Positions 1 through 11,800 of a stretch of DNA of 64,000 nucleotides are shown piece after piece. The translations under genes and the position numbers were made by a program. Within the stretch, counting starts at the first letter, position 1; each line of letters opens with the position of its first letter. This DNA is from Sorex araneus (lineage: Eukaryota; Chordata; Mammalia; Eulipotyphla; Soricidae), in assembly GCF_027595985.1 (NCBI RefSeq), contig NC_073306.1:83749599-83813598 (forward strand). The letters are read 5' to 3'. Under the pieces are notes generated by a model. That model searched no databases and was not told the DNA's origin. It worked only from the letters and a program-made list of their open reading frames with translations.

Positions 1-320
1 ACTGCCAGGCATGCATCAGTGCCACAAAACAGAGGTGCAACACCAGCAAACTCTGTAGCTAAAGAGAAGTGCAGGCACCATGGCCAGGAAGTGTGACCTT
101 GGTGAGGACGCCCATAGCTCGTGTGTCTCGACTGAGAGAGCGAGCCCTGGTGAGCAGGTGAGCAGGAATCACTAAAGGAGTGCAGCGCTCGATGAGCTAG
201 TGTGCCATGAACCCCACAACAGGCACCAGGCGGGCATCACAGCCCCCGTGTATATGCAGCCCCTGGTCGTCACAACAAGGAACACATGAGGAGGAGTGAG
301 AATATAAATAGAAATCTCAG

Positions 321-488
321 GCTGGTGAGACAAGATAGTACAGCAGGTAGGGTGCAGACTTGCAAGCTGCAGACCCAGGTTTAATTCCCAGAACCTCATA
401 GAGTTCCCTGAGTCCTGCCAGGAATGATCCTTGGCACAGAGCCAGGAATAAGCCCTGAGCACTGCCAGGTGTGGCCAAAAAAAAACCC
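321..488 (+). repeat. family A SINE
   Basis: Diverged but full-length copy: head 'ggtgagacaagatagtacagc', B box region 'cccaggtttaattccc', end 'gccaggtgtggcc' and A tail. Confidence 0.8.
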
Positions 489-1649
489 AAATAAAATCCC
501 AGGTGAAGGAGTACACCTGTGTGCTTTAAAGGTATTTTTTTTCGGACCCTCTGGCGGGACAGGTCAAGGGGCTAAGCTCATGCCAGAGTCTGGGTTTGAG
601 CCCCAGCGCCACATGGTCTCCTGAGCACCACCAGAAGTGACCACCCCACCCCACCCCAAGCAGACCTGAGGGCAGTCCCTGAGCACCCGCAATGTGGCCC
701 CCACACAAACGTTGTTTTTATTAAACCTATTACGCAAAAACAAAAACAAAACCAAGCTCAGAATACTTGCCCAAAATAGCCAGCAAACATTCCCGCTAGA
801 CTGGAAAGAGTCTGAGGTGAGGCTGTCTTGTTTGTTGGGTAATCCCGCCCCACAGCAAGCCCTGCTCTGCCCTCGCCGACATCTGAGAGCAGCTGAGTGC
901 CCACGGCTTCAGACAGCTTAAGTGCCAGGGCCCACACACCTCCTCTCCCTTCGGGCTCCTCTTCCTGCCCATCTGCCTCTACTGTCCCCTTCATTCCTGT
1001 CTGCTATCCCCAGTCAGCCCAGATGGCTAGCCTGAGTCCTCCCGCTGTGGATCACAACCCCAGGGGGATGACACCCACCTCCCTCATTCTAAGTGGTCGT
1101 TTCCCCTCCAGGGGGCCAGGGCGGGACTCAAATGTTAGAGCACATGAGTACAGGTCTGAGGGTCCCAAGACCTTATGCCCCCAACGCCCAACAAAAGCAC
1201 TGCCGGGTGTGTCGCTGTGGCTCCTGAACACTGCAAGGCCTACCCAATGGCACGAGGGCCAGCATGTCACCAGGAGTGGCCCTGCAATTATTTAAAAAAA
1301 AAAAACAAACACCTCACTCCACCTCTGTGAAATTCTCTAGCCCCCACCCACAAGGCACTGAGCCCCTAACCAAACTCTGATGCAATCGACTTACTGTCAG
1401 AGTCTATATTGGTCTGCGCTTTGCTTCTGTGGTTTTTCTGTCCTCTGCCAGAGTTGTCTCAGACTGGAAGCTCCTTAATTGGCCCCGCCCAACTCCCCAA
1501 ACTCCTCTCCGGAGTCTCCTCAGCACTTATGTAATCAATTTGCAGTGTAATCATTTACACTCAAGTGTCCTCAAAGCTCTATTTCCCAACTACGCTGTAA
1601 ACTCCTCAAAGATGGGAACTAGAGCTTTCTCTTCTTTAAAAGAATCCAG

Positions 1650-1792
1650 CTCAGGGCTGCAGCAGGGAAAGCATTTGCCTTGCACGTGGCTGACCCAAGT
1701 TCGATCCCCGACAGGAGTGATCCCTGAGTACAGAGCCAGGAATCAGCACTGCTGGGTGTATCTCCCTCGAAACCGCCCCTCCCCCCAAACAT
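1650..1792 (+). repeat. family A SINE
   Basis: Internally shortened copy, 'gggctgcagcagggaaagcatttgcc' type head to the 'gctgggtgtat' end. The flanks 'atccagctcag' and 'atctagctcag' are a probable target-site duplication. Confidence 0.75.
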
Positions 1793-2719
1793 AATCTAGC
1801 TCAGTAAAGAGATGGTGGTAAGAAGCTGAGAGCTAGCAAAGAGCGAGCTGGAACTCCTTCGTGTAACGCACAGTCCTCTGAAAGTGCTGGTCAAAGAAGA
1901 CTGACGGCCCTGCAGTGAGCAGGGAACAATAGCAGCTATTACCGACCATGCTACCTTTGCCCTCCAGCTTGAAGATGCTCTCCTGAGTGGTTTTTCCAGG
2001 AAACAGCCGTGGAGCTCCACCAAGCTAACCGCAATTCTGCACTCGGTCCTGTACACCCACCCACATTTACTCAGTTAAAACCAACGGCCAGGCTCAGATG
2101 GCCCTCTGTGGCCAGAGAACAAAGCAGAAGACAACGGGAGAAAAGAAGGAATTAAAGGCCCGACCTGGGCCTAGCCAGTGCTGGGCTCCAGTCCGGGGCT
2201 TCCCCACCTTCTGCACCCCTGCATCGGGCTCCTCAGAGGGCACACGAGTGGCACTCAGCTCCCAGGCACACAAACACTCATCCCACTGACTGAAGCACAG
2301 ACTGGCAGGAGTGCGGGTGGGCAATGGGAGGGGTAAAGCATCTGCAAAGGCTGCAGCTGATGCAAGAACACACCGGGGAGGAAGGAAAAGAGAAATGGCC
2401 CGTGAAGAACCCAGCGAGGCCCGCAGGGCTGAGGTTCAGGCGAGCCACACCTCCCAGATGCGCTGAGCAGATCCCAGCTCCACGGGATGCAAGAGGAAAC
2501 TGAGGAGCAACTGGCTGGCCGGGCAAGCTGCAACTCCTCGGCCATCTGTCCATGGCGACAGGCCAGGAAACCTCCAGCCCTGTCCACCCAGCAGCCAGGC
2601 CCCGCCACACTCAGGACAGCAGAGCCCCTCGGTTCTGGCAGGGGATCCCGGGGTAGGGCAGACTGGAACAGGGCAGCTCTGCCCAGGGCTGCCCAGTTCG
2701 TCAAGCTCTCTCTGCTTAC

Positions 2720-2863
2720 TTTGCTGAACGACTTCATGGTTTTCTCTTCTGTCAATGACTTGGTCATCCACTGCTGGGCCCCACTGAGCTGATCATCACC
2801 TTTGATCTCCACAAAGTTGATCTCTTCCCGCCCTCGATTCCTCTTGCCCTGCAGCCGCTTAAA
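2720..2863 (-). CDS. PRCC: PRCC coding exon 5
   Basis: Codes for residues 395-442, from FKRLQGKRNRG to MKSFSK (48 codons). This is the most conserved part of the protein. The acceptor is preceded by TTTTCCTTTGCAG and the donor is GTAAGC. The next exon is not in the window. Confidence 0.97.
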
Positions 2864-5800
2864 CTGCAAAGGAAAATGGGGGTGAAAAAGGAGGGAAGAG
2901 TAGGGAGAGGTTAGGGACAGCCTGGTGGCTCTCAAGCCCACAGCAGCCACTTCCGTTCCCCACCCACCCTTGCTACCAGACAAAAGGCTGGTTCTCGGTT
3001 CTTCTGGACAGGCAAGAGAGGTGCCAAGAGGTGGGCCTAATCATGAGTGAGCACAGAGAACCACGGGTGCGAATCTGTGTTCAGGCTACAAGTAAAATTC
3101 TAGATGTCCATAAAGCAAGCATACAATTATGTTCTATGTTGCTTTTTTGGTTTCTGTGGTGCACCCGGCGGTCCTCAGATGTTACTCCTGGCGGAGCTTG
3201 GGGATCCCTGTGAAGAGCTAGGGATTGAACCTGGATCACTCACATAAGGCAAGGCAAGTGCCTTATCCATTGTACTATTCCTAAGGTCTCCACAACTGTC
3301 AAAGAATTCAGGGTAACAGCAACAAAAACCTGCCAGTTTGATCCTTGGCATTGCATTCGGTCTCCTATGCACTCAGGGAGTGATCCCTGAGCAGTCATAG
3401 TGGGACCAAAAAAACCAAAACACCAAAACCAAACCAAGCCCGGGGGTGGAGAATACAGTGGGGGAAGGTGCTTGCCTTGCTCACGGTCACCCAGTTCAAT
3501 CCCCAACACCACAAAGGGTTCTCCGAGCTCCACCACAAGTGACTCCTGAGTGCAGAGCCAAGAAAGTCCTAGGCAGAGTCAGGTGGGACCCAAAAAGCAG
3601 AAAAGCACATAATTGGGGGGGTGGAGTGATAGCACAGCAGGTAGGGCGTTTGCCTTGCACATGGCCAACCTGGGTTCAATTCCCAGCATCCCATATGGCC
3701 CCCTGAGCACAGACAGTGGTAATTCCTGAGTGCAGAGCCAGGAGTGACCCCTGAGCATTGCCAAGTGTGACCCAAAAGCAAAAAAAAAAAAAAACATAAT
3801 GTGGGGAGGCCAGAGAGTGAGCTCCAGGACTGAGCACTTGCCTACCATGCAGGAGGTCCAGGTCCCTGCACAATGGTCCAGCACTTCCCAGAGCACTGAG
3901 GCGGGGGAGGAGCCACAGAGCACCACTGGCTGCCCCCGCCCCACATCACCAAAATAATACAGTGCTCTCAAAGTAAGAGCCCACACTCCAAAGGTCACCC
4001 CCTCTTCCCCCCGCCCTCACTGCGCTCCCTTCTGAGGGGTCATGACTTTCTACCCACATGTGGGGGAATCATGGCTTCCACTCCTGATGTTGAGGGAACA
4101 GCGAAGTGACTGTCCTTTCCCACCCCAAAGTCATTCTCCCCATCTAAATTCTATGTTGAGTCAAGGTACATTTTGGTGAGGCCCATCTATCAGCTGAGAG
4201 ACTGATTTCATGGGCTCCTGTGGCAAGCAGATACAGCCATGGGACCTAAGTCCAGCCAATGAAACAAGTGAAGTGTTCAAGAGGAAAATGTCCTCTCCCT
4301 TTCTCCACCCTCCTGCAGAGAGGGTGGCTAGAGTGTGATGTGACAGTGGTCACCTGACAAGAAAAAGGCCATGGGAGGTCCAAGTGTGCAGGGCTAAGGT
4401 GCTTGCCTTGTGCTTGACTTACCTGGTTGGGGCCCCGTCACCGAATACGGTACACAGGGTCCCTCATGGAGTGATCCCTGAGCGGAGTCAGGGCTAAGAC
4501 CTGAGCATCACCGGCTGCTGTGGCCCAAACACCAAAAACAAAACCCAAAGCCCTTAAGAAACAATCAGCCGCCTGCTGCAGACCCTGATTGGACCTCCAC
4601 CCCACACGCCATCCCCAGGGTCCCTCCAGAGCACATAAGCACGAAGACCCTAAGCCGGGTCTGGCCTCACCCAAACTCTCCCAGGAAAACAAAAAACAAA
4701 GCAGGGTACCCGGCTCGGAGCAGCTCACTTACTGCTTCATCATCGATGAAGGAGGCATCTGGGGCGATTTCCTGGGGGGGCACCAGGGCCGGGTCCTGGG
4801 CAGGGTAGTAGCCACCACTGTAATAATCCTGCAGGCAAGGAGGGAAAGACACACCCACTGAGGAGCCAGTGAAGGGGGGACGGGGCCTGCCCCAGGAAGG
4901 AAAGGATGGCACCAAAGAGGCAGAGGTCCCACTGCACCCATACCCCCAGGATCAGCTGGCCCCTCCACGGCCCCTTCCCAGCTCAAGCTTTCTGGCCTCT
5001 CTGAACCGCACCCCAGGACAGGCGCTTGGCTGCCAGCATCAATTCCTCCACCGTGCCCTTAGTCTTTTTTGTTTTTTCTTTTTTAATTGAGTCACCATGA
5101 GAACAGTTACAGGGCTTTTAGGATGAGTCTCAGTCATACTATGCTCAAACACCCATCCCTTCACCAGTGCACATGTTCCACCACCAATAACCCCAACATA
5201 CCCCGCCCCCACCACTCCCCCTCTGCCTGTGTGGCAGATAATTTTCACTTTACTCTTTCCTTACTTTGATTACATTCAATTTTCAACAGGAAATTCACTA
5301 CCTTTATTTGGAATTTTCCCCCCAACAGTCAGACCTGTCGGAATGGCATCACTAGACTGTATGTTTTCTATCACTGGTAACAAAGAGCATATGATGTTGC
5401 ACGGTCGCGAAAGCGCATGCCCTCAGTCTTACTCCTCCAGCTCCTAACACCCCACGGAAGTGCACAGCGCCTGCTCCCCCTGCCATTTGGGGAGACGGCC
5501 GGTTATCAGCTGGGGGCCCGTGGGTCTCTAGTGGAAACTATGATGAAGCCACTCTAGAATTTACAGGCAGGAAAAAAACGAGTTTGTGTCACGGGTGTTC
5601 GGGTCAGGAGTCTGACAACGCCCACTCAGAAACGAGCTATCTGGAGGTGGCTGTGGAACTAAGAAAAATAAGATTTTTGGGTTTTGTTTTTTGACCACAC
5701 CTGGCGATGTTCAGGGGTTACTTCTGGCTCTGCACTCAGGAATTACTCTTGGTGTGCTGGGGGAATCATTTAGGATGCGAGGGATCAAATCCAGGTCAAC

Positions 5801-8800
5801 CTTATGCAAGGCAAGCACCCTACCCACTGTACTGTCACTCTGGTCCCCAAAATAAGCCTTAAAGGTAATAAATCACTTGCAACTCTGGAGTGATTATAAT
5901 ATTGGGGGCTGGAGTGATAGCATAGCGGGTAGGGCGTTTGCCTTGCACGTGGCCGACCCGGGTTCAAATCCCAGCATCCCATATGGTCCCCTGAGCACTG
6001 CCAGGAGTAATTCCTGAGTGCAGAGCCAGGAGTAATCCCTGTGCATCGCCAGGTGTGACCCAAAAACCAAAAAAATAAAAATAAATAAAAATTAAAAAGT
6101 GGAGTAATTATAATATGAATTTCCTATTAAAAAATTTAAAAGGGTGAGGCTGGAGCAATAGTACAGCGGGTAGGGTGTTTGCCTTGCATGCAGCCGACCT
6201 GGGTTCAATTCCCAGCATCCAATATGGTCCCCTGAGAACTGCCAGAAGTAATTCCTGAGTGCATAAGCCAGGAGTAACCTAAGCATCGCCGGGTGTGACC
6301 CAAAAAGAAAAAAAAATTAAAAGGGGGTGGGGCATAGAAATACATCAGGTACAGCACTTGCCTTGCACACAGCTGACCCAGGTTCAATCCCTGTCACCCC
6401 ATATGGTCCCCGAGTACTACCAGGAATAAGGCCTGAGCACTGCCAGGTGTGGCCCAAAACAAAAAACAAAAATTTTCAAGAGGCCAGATAGCTAGTACAG
6501 CAGGGAAGGTACTTATCTTGCAGGTGGCAGGGGCTAAGGTTCGATCCCTGACAGTGTCTAGGGTTCCCCAAGCCTCACTAGGAGTAAACTCAGATTGAGG
6601 TGTAACCCTGAGCATCACTGGGTGTGGTCTCAAAACAAAGCAACAAAAGGTTTATAATATGGACCAGAGAGATGCTCACCAGGCTGAGCACAGGCTTTGC
6701 TCTCAGGAGGCCCAAGTTCATGTGTGGCACCACATGGTCCCCCACTCATACCTGCAGTACTGCCAGGAGTGCCCTGAGCACTGCCAAGTGTGGTCCCCAA
6801 ACTTAAGAAGGACAAAAAAATTTACCATTTAGAGCCAAACATGCAACCCAGTGGTAGACTGCGTGGCTCACACGAGGCCCTTGCATCATCCATCCCCTAT
6901 GCTATGTTAAAAGAATCAAAAATTTAAAAAAATAAAAAAGAATCAAAAATCTACAAAAGAGGGACCTGTAGGGCTTGTATGTAGAGCAGCAGGGCGCTTA
7001 CCTTGCATGTGACCCACCTGGGTTCAATCCCCAAGACCCTATATGGTCCCAAGTCTGCCAGGAGAGATCCCTAAACTCAAGAGCCAGGACTAAGCCCTGA
7101 GCACAGCCAGATGTGGCCCAAAAGCAAAAAGGAAAAGAAAAGTCTACAATGCGCAACAACTAAGTTGCAGGAGTTAAATAAGAGTGTTTTATTCAGGAAT
7201 CCTGAATCTATAGGTTTTATAACTGTATGTAAAGAATTCCAACTTGCTATTTAGTTGTTAGATGTAAAGCAATTGTTTCCTGGGACTGGAATGATAGTAC
7301 AGCGGGTAGGGCGTTTGCCTTGCACTGCACACGGCGCACTGCCAGGTGTGACCCAAAAAGCAAAAAAAAAAGCAATTGTTTTCCTAAGACTTGCGTAGGA
7401 TTTTTTTGAAGAGGGAAGAACAAATTCTCATATTTTAGGCTGGAGGCACCTGCCTTGCATGTGACCAACTCATGTTCAAATCCTCAGCACTATACGTAGG
7501 GCCCCCAGAGCCTGCCAGGAGTAAGCCCTGAGCACCTGGCCCAGTGTGGCTGGAAAACAAAACAAAAACTCCTTTCTCCTTCCTCTTTCCTTCTAACAAT
7601 GTTGAGCAGAAGATATGTGGTACTTAATCTATCTGCAGGATACAACTAGGTTTAGCAGCAAGTATTTAAGTTGCACGGCCGTCTGCAAGGTCTGGTCCGA
7701 CCTGGGCGCCCCTGGAGCCCGGCCACCAGAGTCCCTAACTGTACCCTGCAGAAAGCTAAGCCCACCCACTCACTACTCATAGCATGAGAGTGGGAAGGGG
7801 AGTTACACGTGCCAACCATCCCAGGTGAGTCAGGCCAGACCGTGCAACTGTCCCTGAGTCCTGACGCCTGTCCTATGGGAAGGCTCAAACCCACTCACAG
7901 ACAGGCGTCCACCCCAAACAAGCTGATCAGCTCTCCCAAACAGCCAAAGGAGAAGTCTCCGCAATCATTTCCTGAACACGTGCTCTGTTCCAAGCACCGC
8001 CGAGGCTAACAGGAAGTTTCCTACACCCCAACGAAGCTGCTGTTCTCCCTGCCTTCCTACAGCTGGGCCCTCTGGAACTCAAGAGAGCCAGTTCAGTAAT
8101 TCGACCAGATTCACACAGCCTGAGACTCAACCCCCAAACCATTCTAACCCCATCTGCAACCACCGTGCAAACCAGGTCCCCCACTTTCCTCATCCAAGGG
8201 ACCCGTGCAGTCTCCAGACCCCCTCCACCTCTCATGCCCCCATCCCTGCCCGCAGTCCCTTCTCAGTACTTTCGGGAAACTCCTCGACTCACTCCCACAG
8301 GAATCTATGCTGCCCCCCTTGCTCTCACTCCCATGCCTGTGGGGGCGACCCTGGGTCTCTCCTATGACCGAAGACTGCACTTTCCCCCGCTGTGGCCCTC
8401 CTTCTTCTCACCAGCTCCTATGGTGAGACTATTTCAGAATAAAGGCAGCAGGCACATGGGTTCTACCCGTCAGAATTCAACATTTCGGCCATTTGAGATC
8501 AATCAGGAATAGAATAAAAGTGAGATGTATGTCTTGAGGTTAGAAAGCTACAGGAAGATGAAGATACTCAAAGACTCATTCCTTTGGCTAACGTGATGTC
8601 CCAGAGGGCATCTCCACTGGCTAAGGATGCTCCTGGGCTGGCAGGCTGCCCGCAGGCCTCCTACGCACCTGATAGTAAGCACCAGCGGCATTGGCGTCGC
8701 CATATGTGGAAAACTGATTGTAGCTGTAGTCTTCCCCAGGCTTGGGCACCCAAGGGGCCCCACTTGAGCCTGCTGCCATCTTGAATTCAAGGGGGGCATT

Positions 8801-11800
8801 GGCGGCATCGTCCTGGAAGGCTGGTTCCGGCTCTGTGCCTGGAGGCAGCTCTTCGGGGGCAGTGGGCATGGGGTAAGGGTATGGCTCGACTCCGGGCGGC
8901 TCAGCCTTGTCAGGGAGGGAGAAAAAGTTCTCGGGGGCCACTTCCTCATCGCTGTCGTCCTCCTCCTGTGTGATCTGCCTCGTCACCTGCAGGGCAGCAC
9001 TCTTGGCAGCAGCCTTGATGGCCGAGGGCGATGGGGTGGTGGTTGTGGTCCCCACCACGGGGGCCAGTGAGGCGGGCTTGGTCTTTGAGGCCTGTCTGGG
9101 GGGCTTCAGGTCCGAGGAGCCGTCCGAGGGTTTCCGGGAAAAGGCATGGGGCAGGAGCAACCTGTTAGTCTCTTTCACAGTCAGGTTTTTAGGTTGGGGA
9201 AGCAACGCAGACAGACCGGTTCCCTCGCTGGATCCCTGAGGAGCCCAGGCGGATGCGGAGGAGGAGGGAAGAAAGACAAGTGAGTGAGACACCATGACAC
9301 GTACCATGGATGCCAAGCTCTGTGGCGGCACCTAATTTCTGACCTCCACCCGCTCAGGCTCAATGCTCTCTCCAAACCAGGTGTACTTCCCGGGTTTCCT
9401 CAGCACTGCCCCTGCCCCACCCACTCCCCGGACTCTTGGTTCCTGATCGTACGTGTTCTTTCTTCCCCGAAAACCAGGGTCCTGCCCAGCTCATCACTCC
9501 ACCTCTCTCCAGGTCCAAAAGGTTCTGCTCTTACAAGGAACTCTGGGCTTCTGTGGGATGGCGCCTCAGTCCACCAGACAGGGCGACGTAAAGAGAGTGA
9601 CACACTCAAGTTGACCCAGGTACCTGGCCAGCCTCAGGAAAGCCCCACAGCTGGGGCATGCCGGGCAGGTTTATACACAAGGAACTTCAAACTTGCACAG
9701 TTTACTTTTCAAATTGGCATAGCTCATCCAGAATCCTACGATTTGGAAGTTTCTCAAATTCACCCCAAGATGTCGCTCAGGGGCAGAGCGTGTGCTGTGC
9801 CCGAGGATTCCTCCCCAGTAACTCAAAACTGAAAAGAACCTGCAGTCAGAGAGCTAGTACAGTGGGCAGGGCACAGCTGAACTGGGTTCAATCCCCAGCA
9901 CCCTAAATGGTTCCCTGAGCCAGGAGTGATCCTTGAGCACAGAAAACAATAACAACAACAAAAACTGAAAATCAGGGCCAGAGGGAGTTCAGTGGGTTGG
10001 CACACAGGCATTCGCATGTGTGAGTTCCAGCTCAATTCCCAGCACTGCGTGGTTGTCTCCTGCATTTTCTAGACGCCATCCTCAGGCACAGGGCTGGGGA
10101 AAAAGACCCTGAGCATTATCAGGTGTGATCCCAAAACCAAAAAACAAAGCAAATAAAAAATGGCTCTACAACTCTGCTTTAAGAACATCAAAGGATTGGG
10201 GCTGGAGCGATAGCACAGCGGGTAGGGCGTTTGCCTTGCACTCAGCCGACCCGGGTTCGATTCCAAGCATCCCATATGGTCCCCTGAGCACAGTCAGGGG
10301 TAATTCCTGAGTGCAGAGCCAGGAGTGATCCCTGAGCATTGCTGGGTGTGACCCAAAAAGGAAAAAAAAAAAAAGAATGTCAAAGGGTCACTTGTCACCT
10401 GACCTATCTGGAGGGCTGTGGGAGGTGCCACTTTGAAAATTAGAGAATGGAAGGGGGTGGAGCGATAATACACAGGGAGGTCATTTGCCCTGCACACAGT
10501 CAACCTGAGTTCAATCCCTGGCATCCCATATGGTTCCCCTAGCCCGCCAGGAGTGATCCCTGAGTGATCCCTAGCAAATCCAGGCATGCCTGAGGGTGGG
10601 GTGGGGAAGAAGAAATGGAGTAAGACCACCATGTGCCTGCAGTACATATGCAGTACAGGTACATGCACCTCACCCTCACAGACAAGGGATGCCTAATGAA
10701 TAGAATAAGACTTCTGAGTCACTGGGGCCGAAGCAATAATACAGCAGGTAGGGCGTTTGCCTTGCATGTGGTCAATCCAGATTAGATCACCAGCATTCCA
10801 TATGGTTCCCTGAGCCCACCAGGATGATTCTTGAGTGCAAAGACAGGAAAAATCCCTGAGCACTCCAGATGTGGCAAAACAAACAAACAAAAGAAGACTT
10901 CTGAGTCTGCCAAGGATTAGTACAACAGGTGGAACACTTGCCCTGCACACAGCAAACCCAAATGTGATCTCCGGCAATCCCATGGGTCCTCTGAGCCCCG
11001 CCAGCCCTGAGCACAGAGTCAGGAGTTAAGGCCTGAAAACACCACCAGATGTGGCCCAAGACAAAACAAAAAATTCTTCTGAGCCAATCAGGCCTGGCAG
11101 AGAACTCTGACCTGGAAAATGGGCTCCTGGGGCTGGAGTGATAGCATAGCGGGTAGGGCATTTGCCTTGCACACAGCTGACCCGGGTTTGATTCCCAGCA
11201 TCCCATATGGTCCCCTGAGCACCGCCAGGAGTGATTCCTGAGTGCAGAGCCAGGAATGACCCCTGTGCATCGACAGGTGTGACTCAAAAAGCAAAAAAAA
11301 AAAAAAAAAAAGAAAATGGGCTCCTGGGCTGGCTATCCACATCCACAAGACTGTCTCTGCAGAGCCAGAGGCTCAGACTCTCCAGAACCAGATGCTGCAG
11401 GGCTGGGCGGAGGGTGTCCTCAGCTGACACAGCATGTGCTGACACCGCGGACCATGGCAAATCCCTTTGCAAGCTCCATCCAGCTCTGTCCAGGCGCAGC
11501 CCTAGGAGCCCAGTGCCCGGCCCCACTCCTCTCTGACCATGGGCTCTTCACCCCAGGCCTCTGAGCAGTGTCCACCTTTCTCAGATGCCAGGTACCTTCT
11601 CCGGAAGCCATTCTGCTAAAAGAACCACTGGCCGCATTCGGTCTCCCTGTGTCAGCTCCTCTCACCACTCCACCAATGGCCATTCCAACAGGACACGGGT
11701 CACTCTGGCCACTGCCTAATTCCCCATGCTGTCCTCTAAAGCCTCCCAGTGGTGGGAGGGACACGCTCAGAGCCAGGGGAAGGGGCGGTTTCAGCTGAAT

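Larger units (their letters stand above)
1..2719. other. part of PRCC intron 5
   Basis: No exon was found, including the expected last PRCC exon. Family A copies lie at 321-488 and 1650-1792, and a diverged one at about 555-705. Sequence at 1440-1640 ('actgtaaactcctcaaagatggg' type) resembles an old L2/MIR remnant. 1793-2719 shows nothing I recognise. Confidence 0.6.

Noticed and set aside
1-2719. Last PRCC exon(s)
   Set aside because: Looked for the expected KKGEQPTGQ…KYGF sequence on the minus strand and did not find it; it should lie left of the window.
5785-6387. Recurring small frames with peptides like 'GCWELNPGRPHARQTPYPLCY'
   Set aside because: All are translations of the family A SINE in reverse; no evidence of a protein family.
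10199-10275. tRNA-like A and B boxes in SINE heads as possible tRNA genes
   Set aside because: The heads do not fold into a full cloverleaf by eye, are followed by the SINE body and recur in dozens of copies; they are tRNA-derived SINE promoters.
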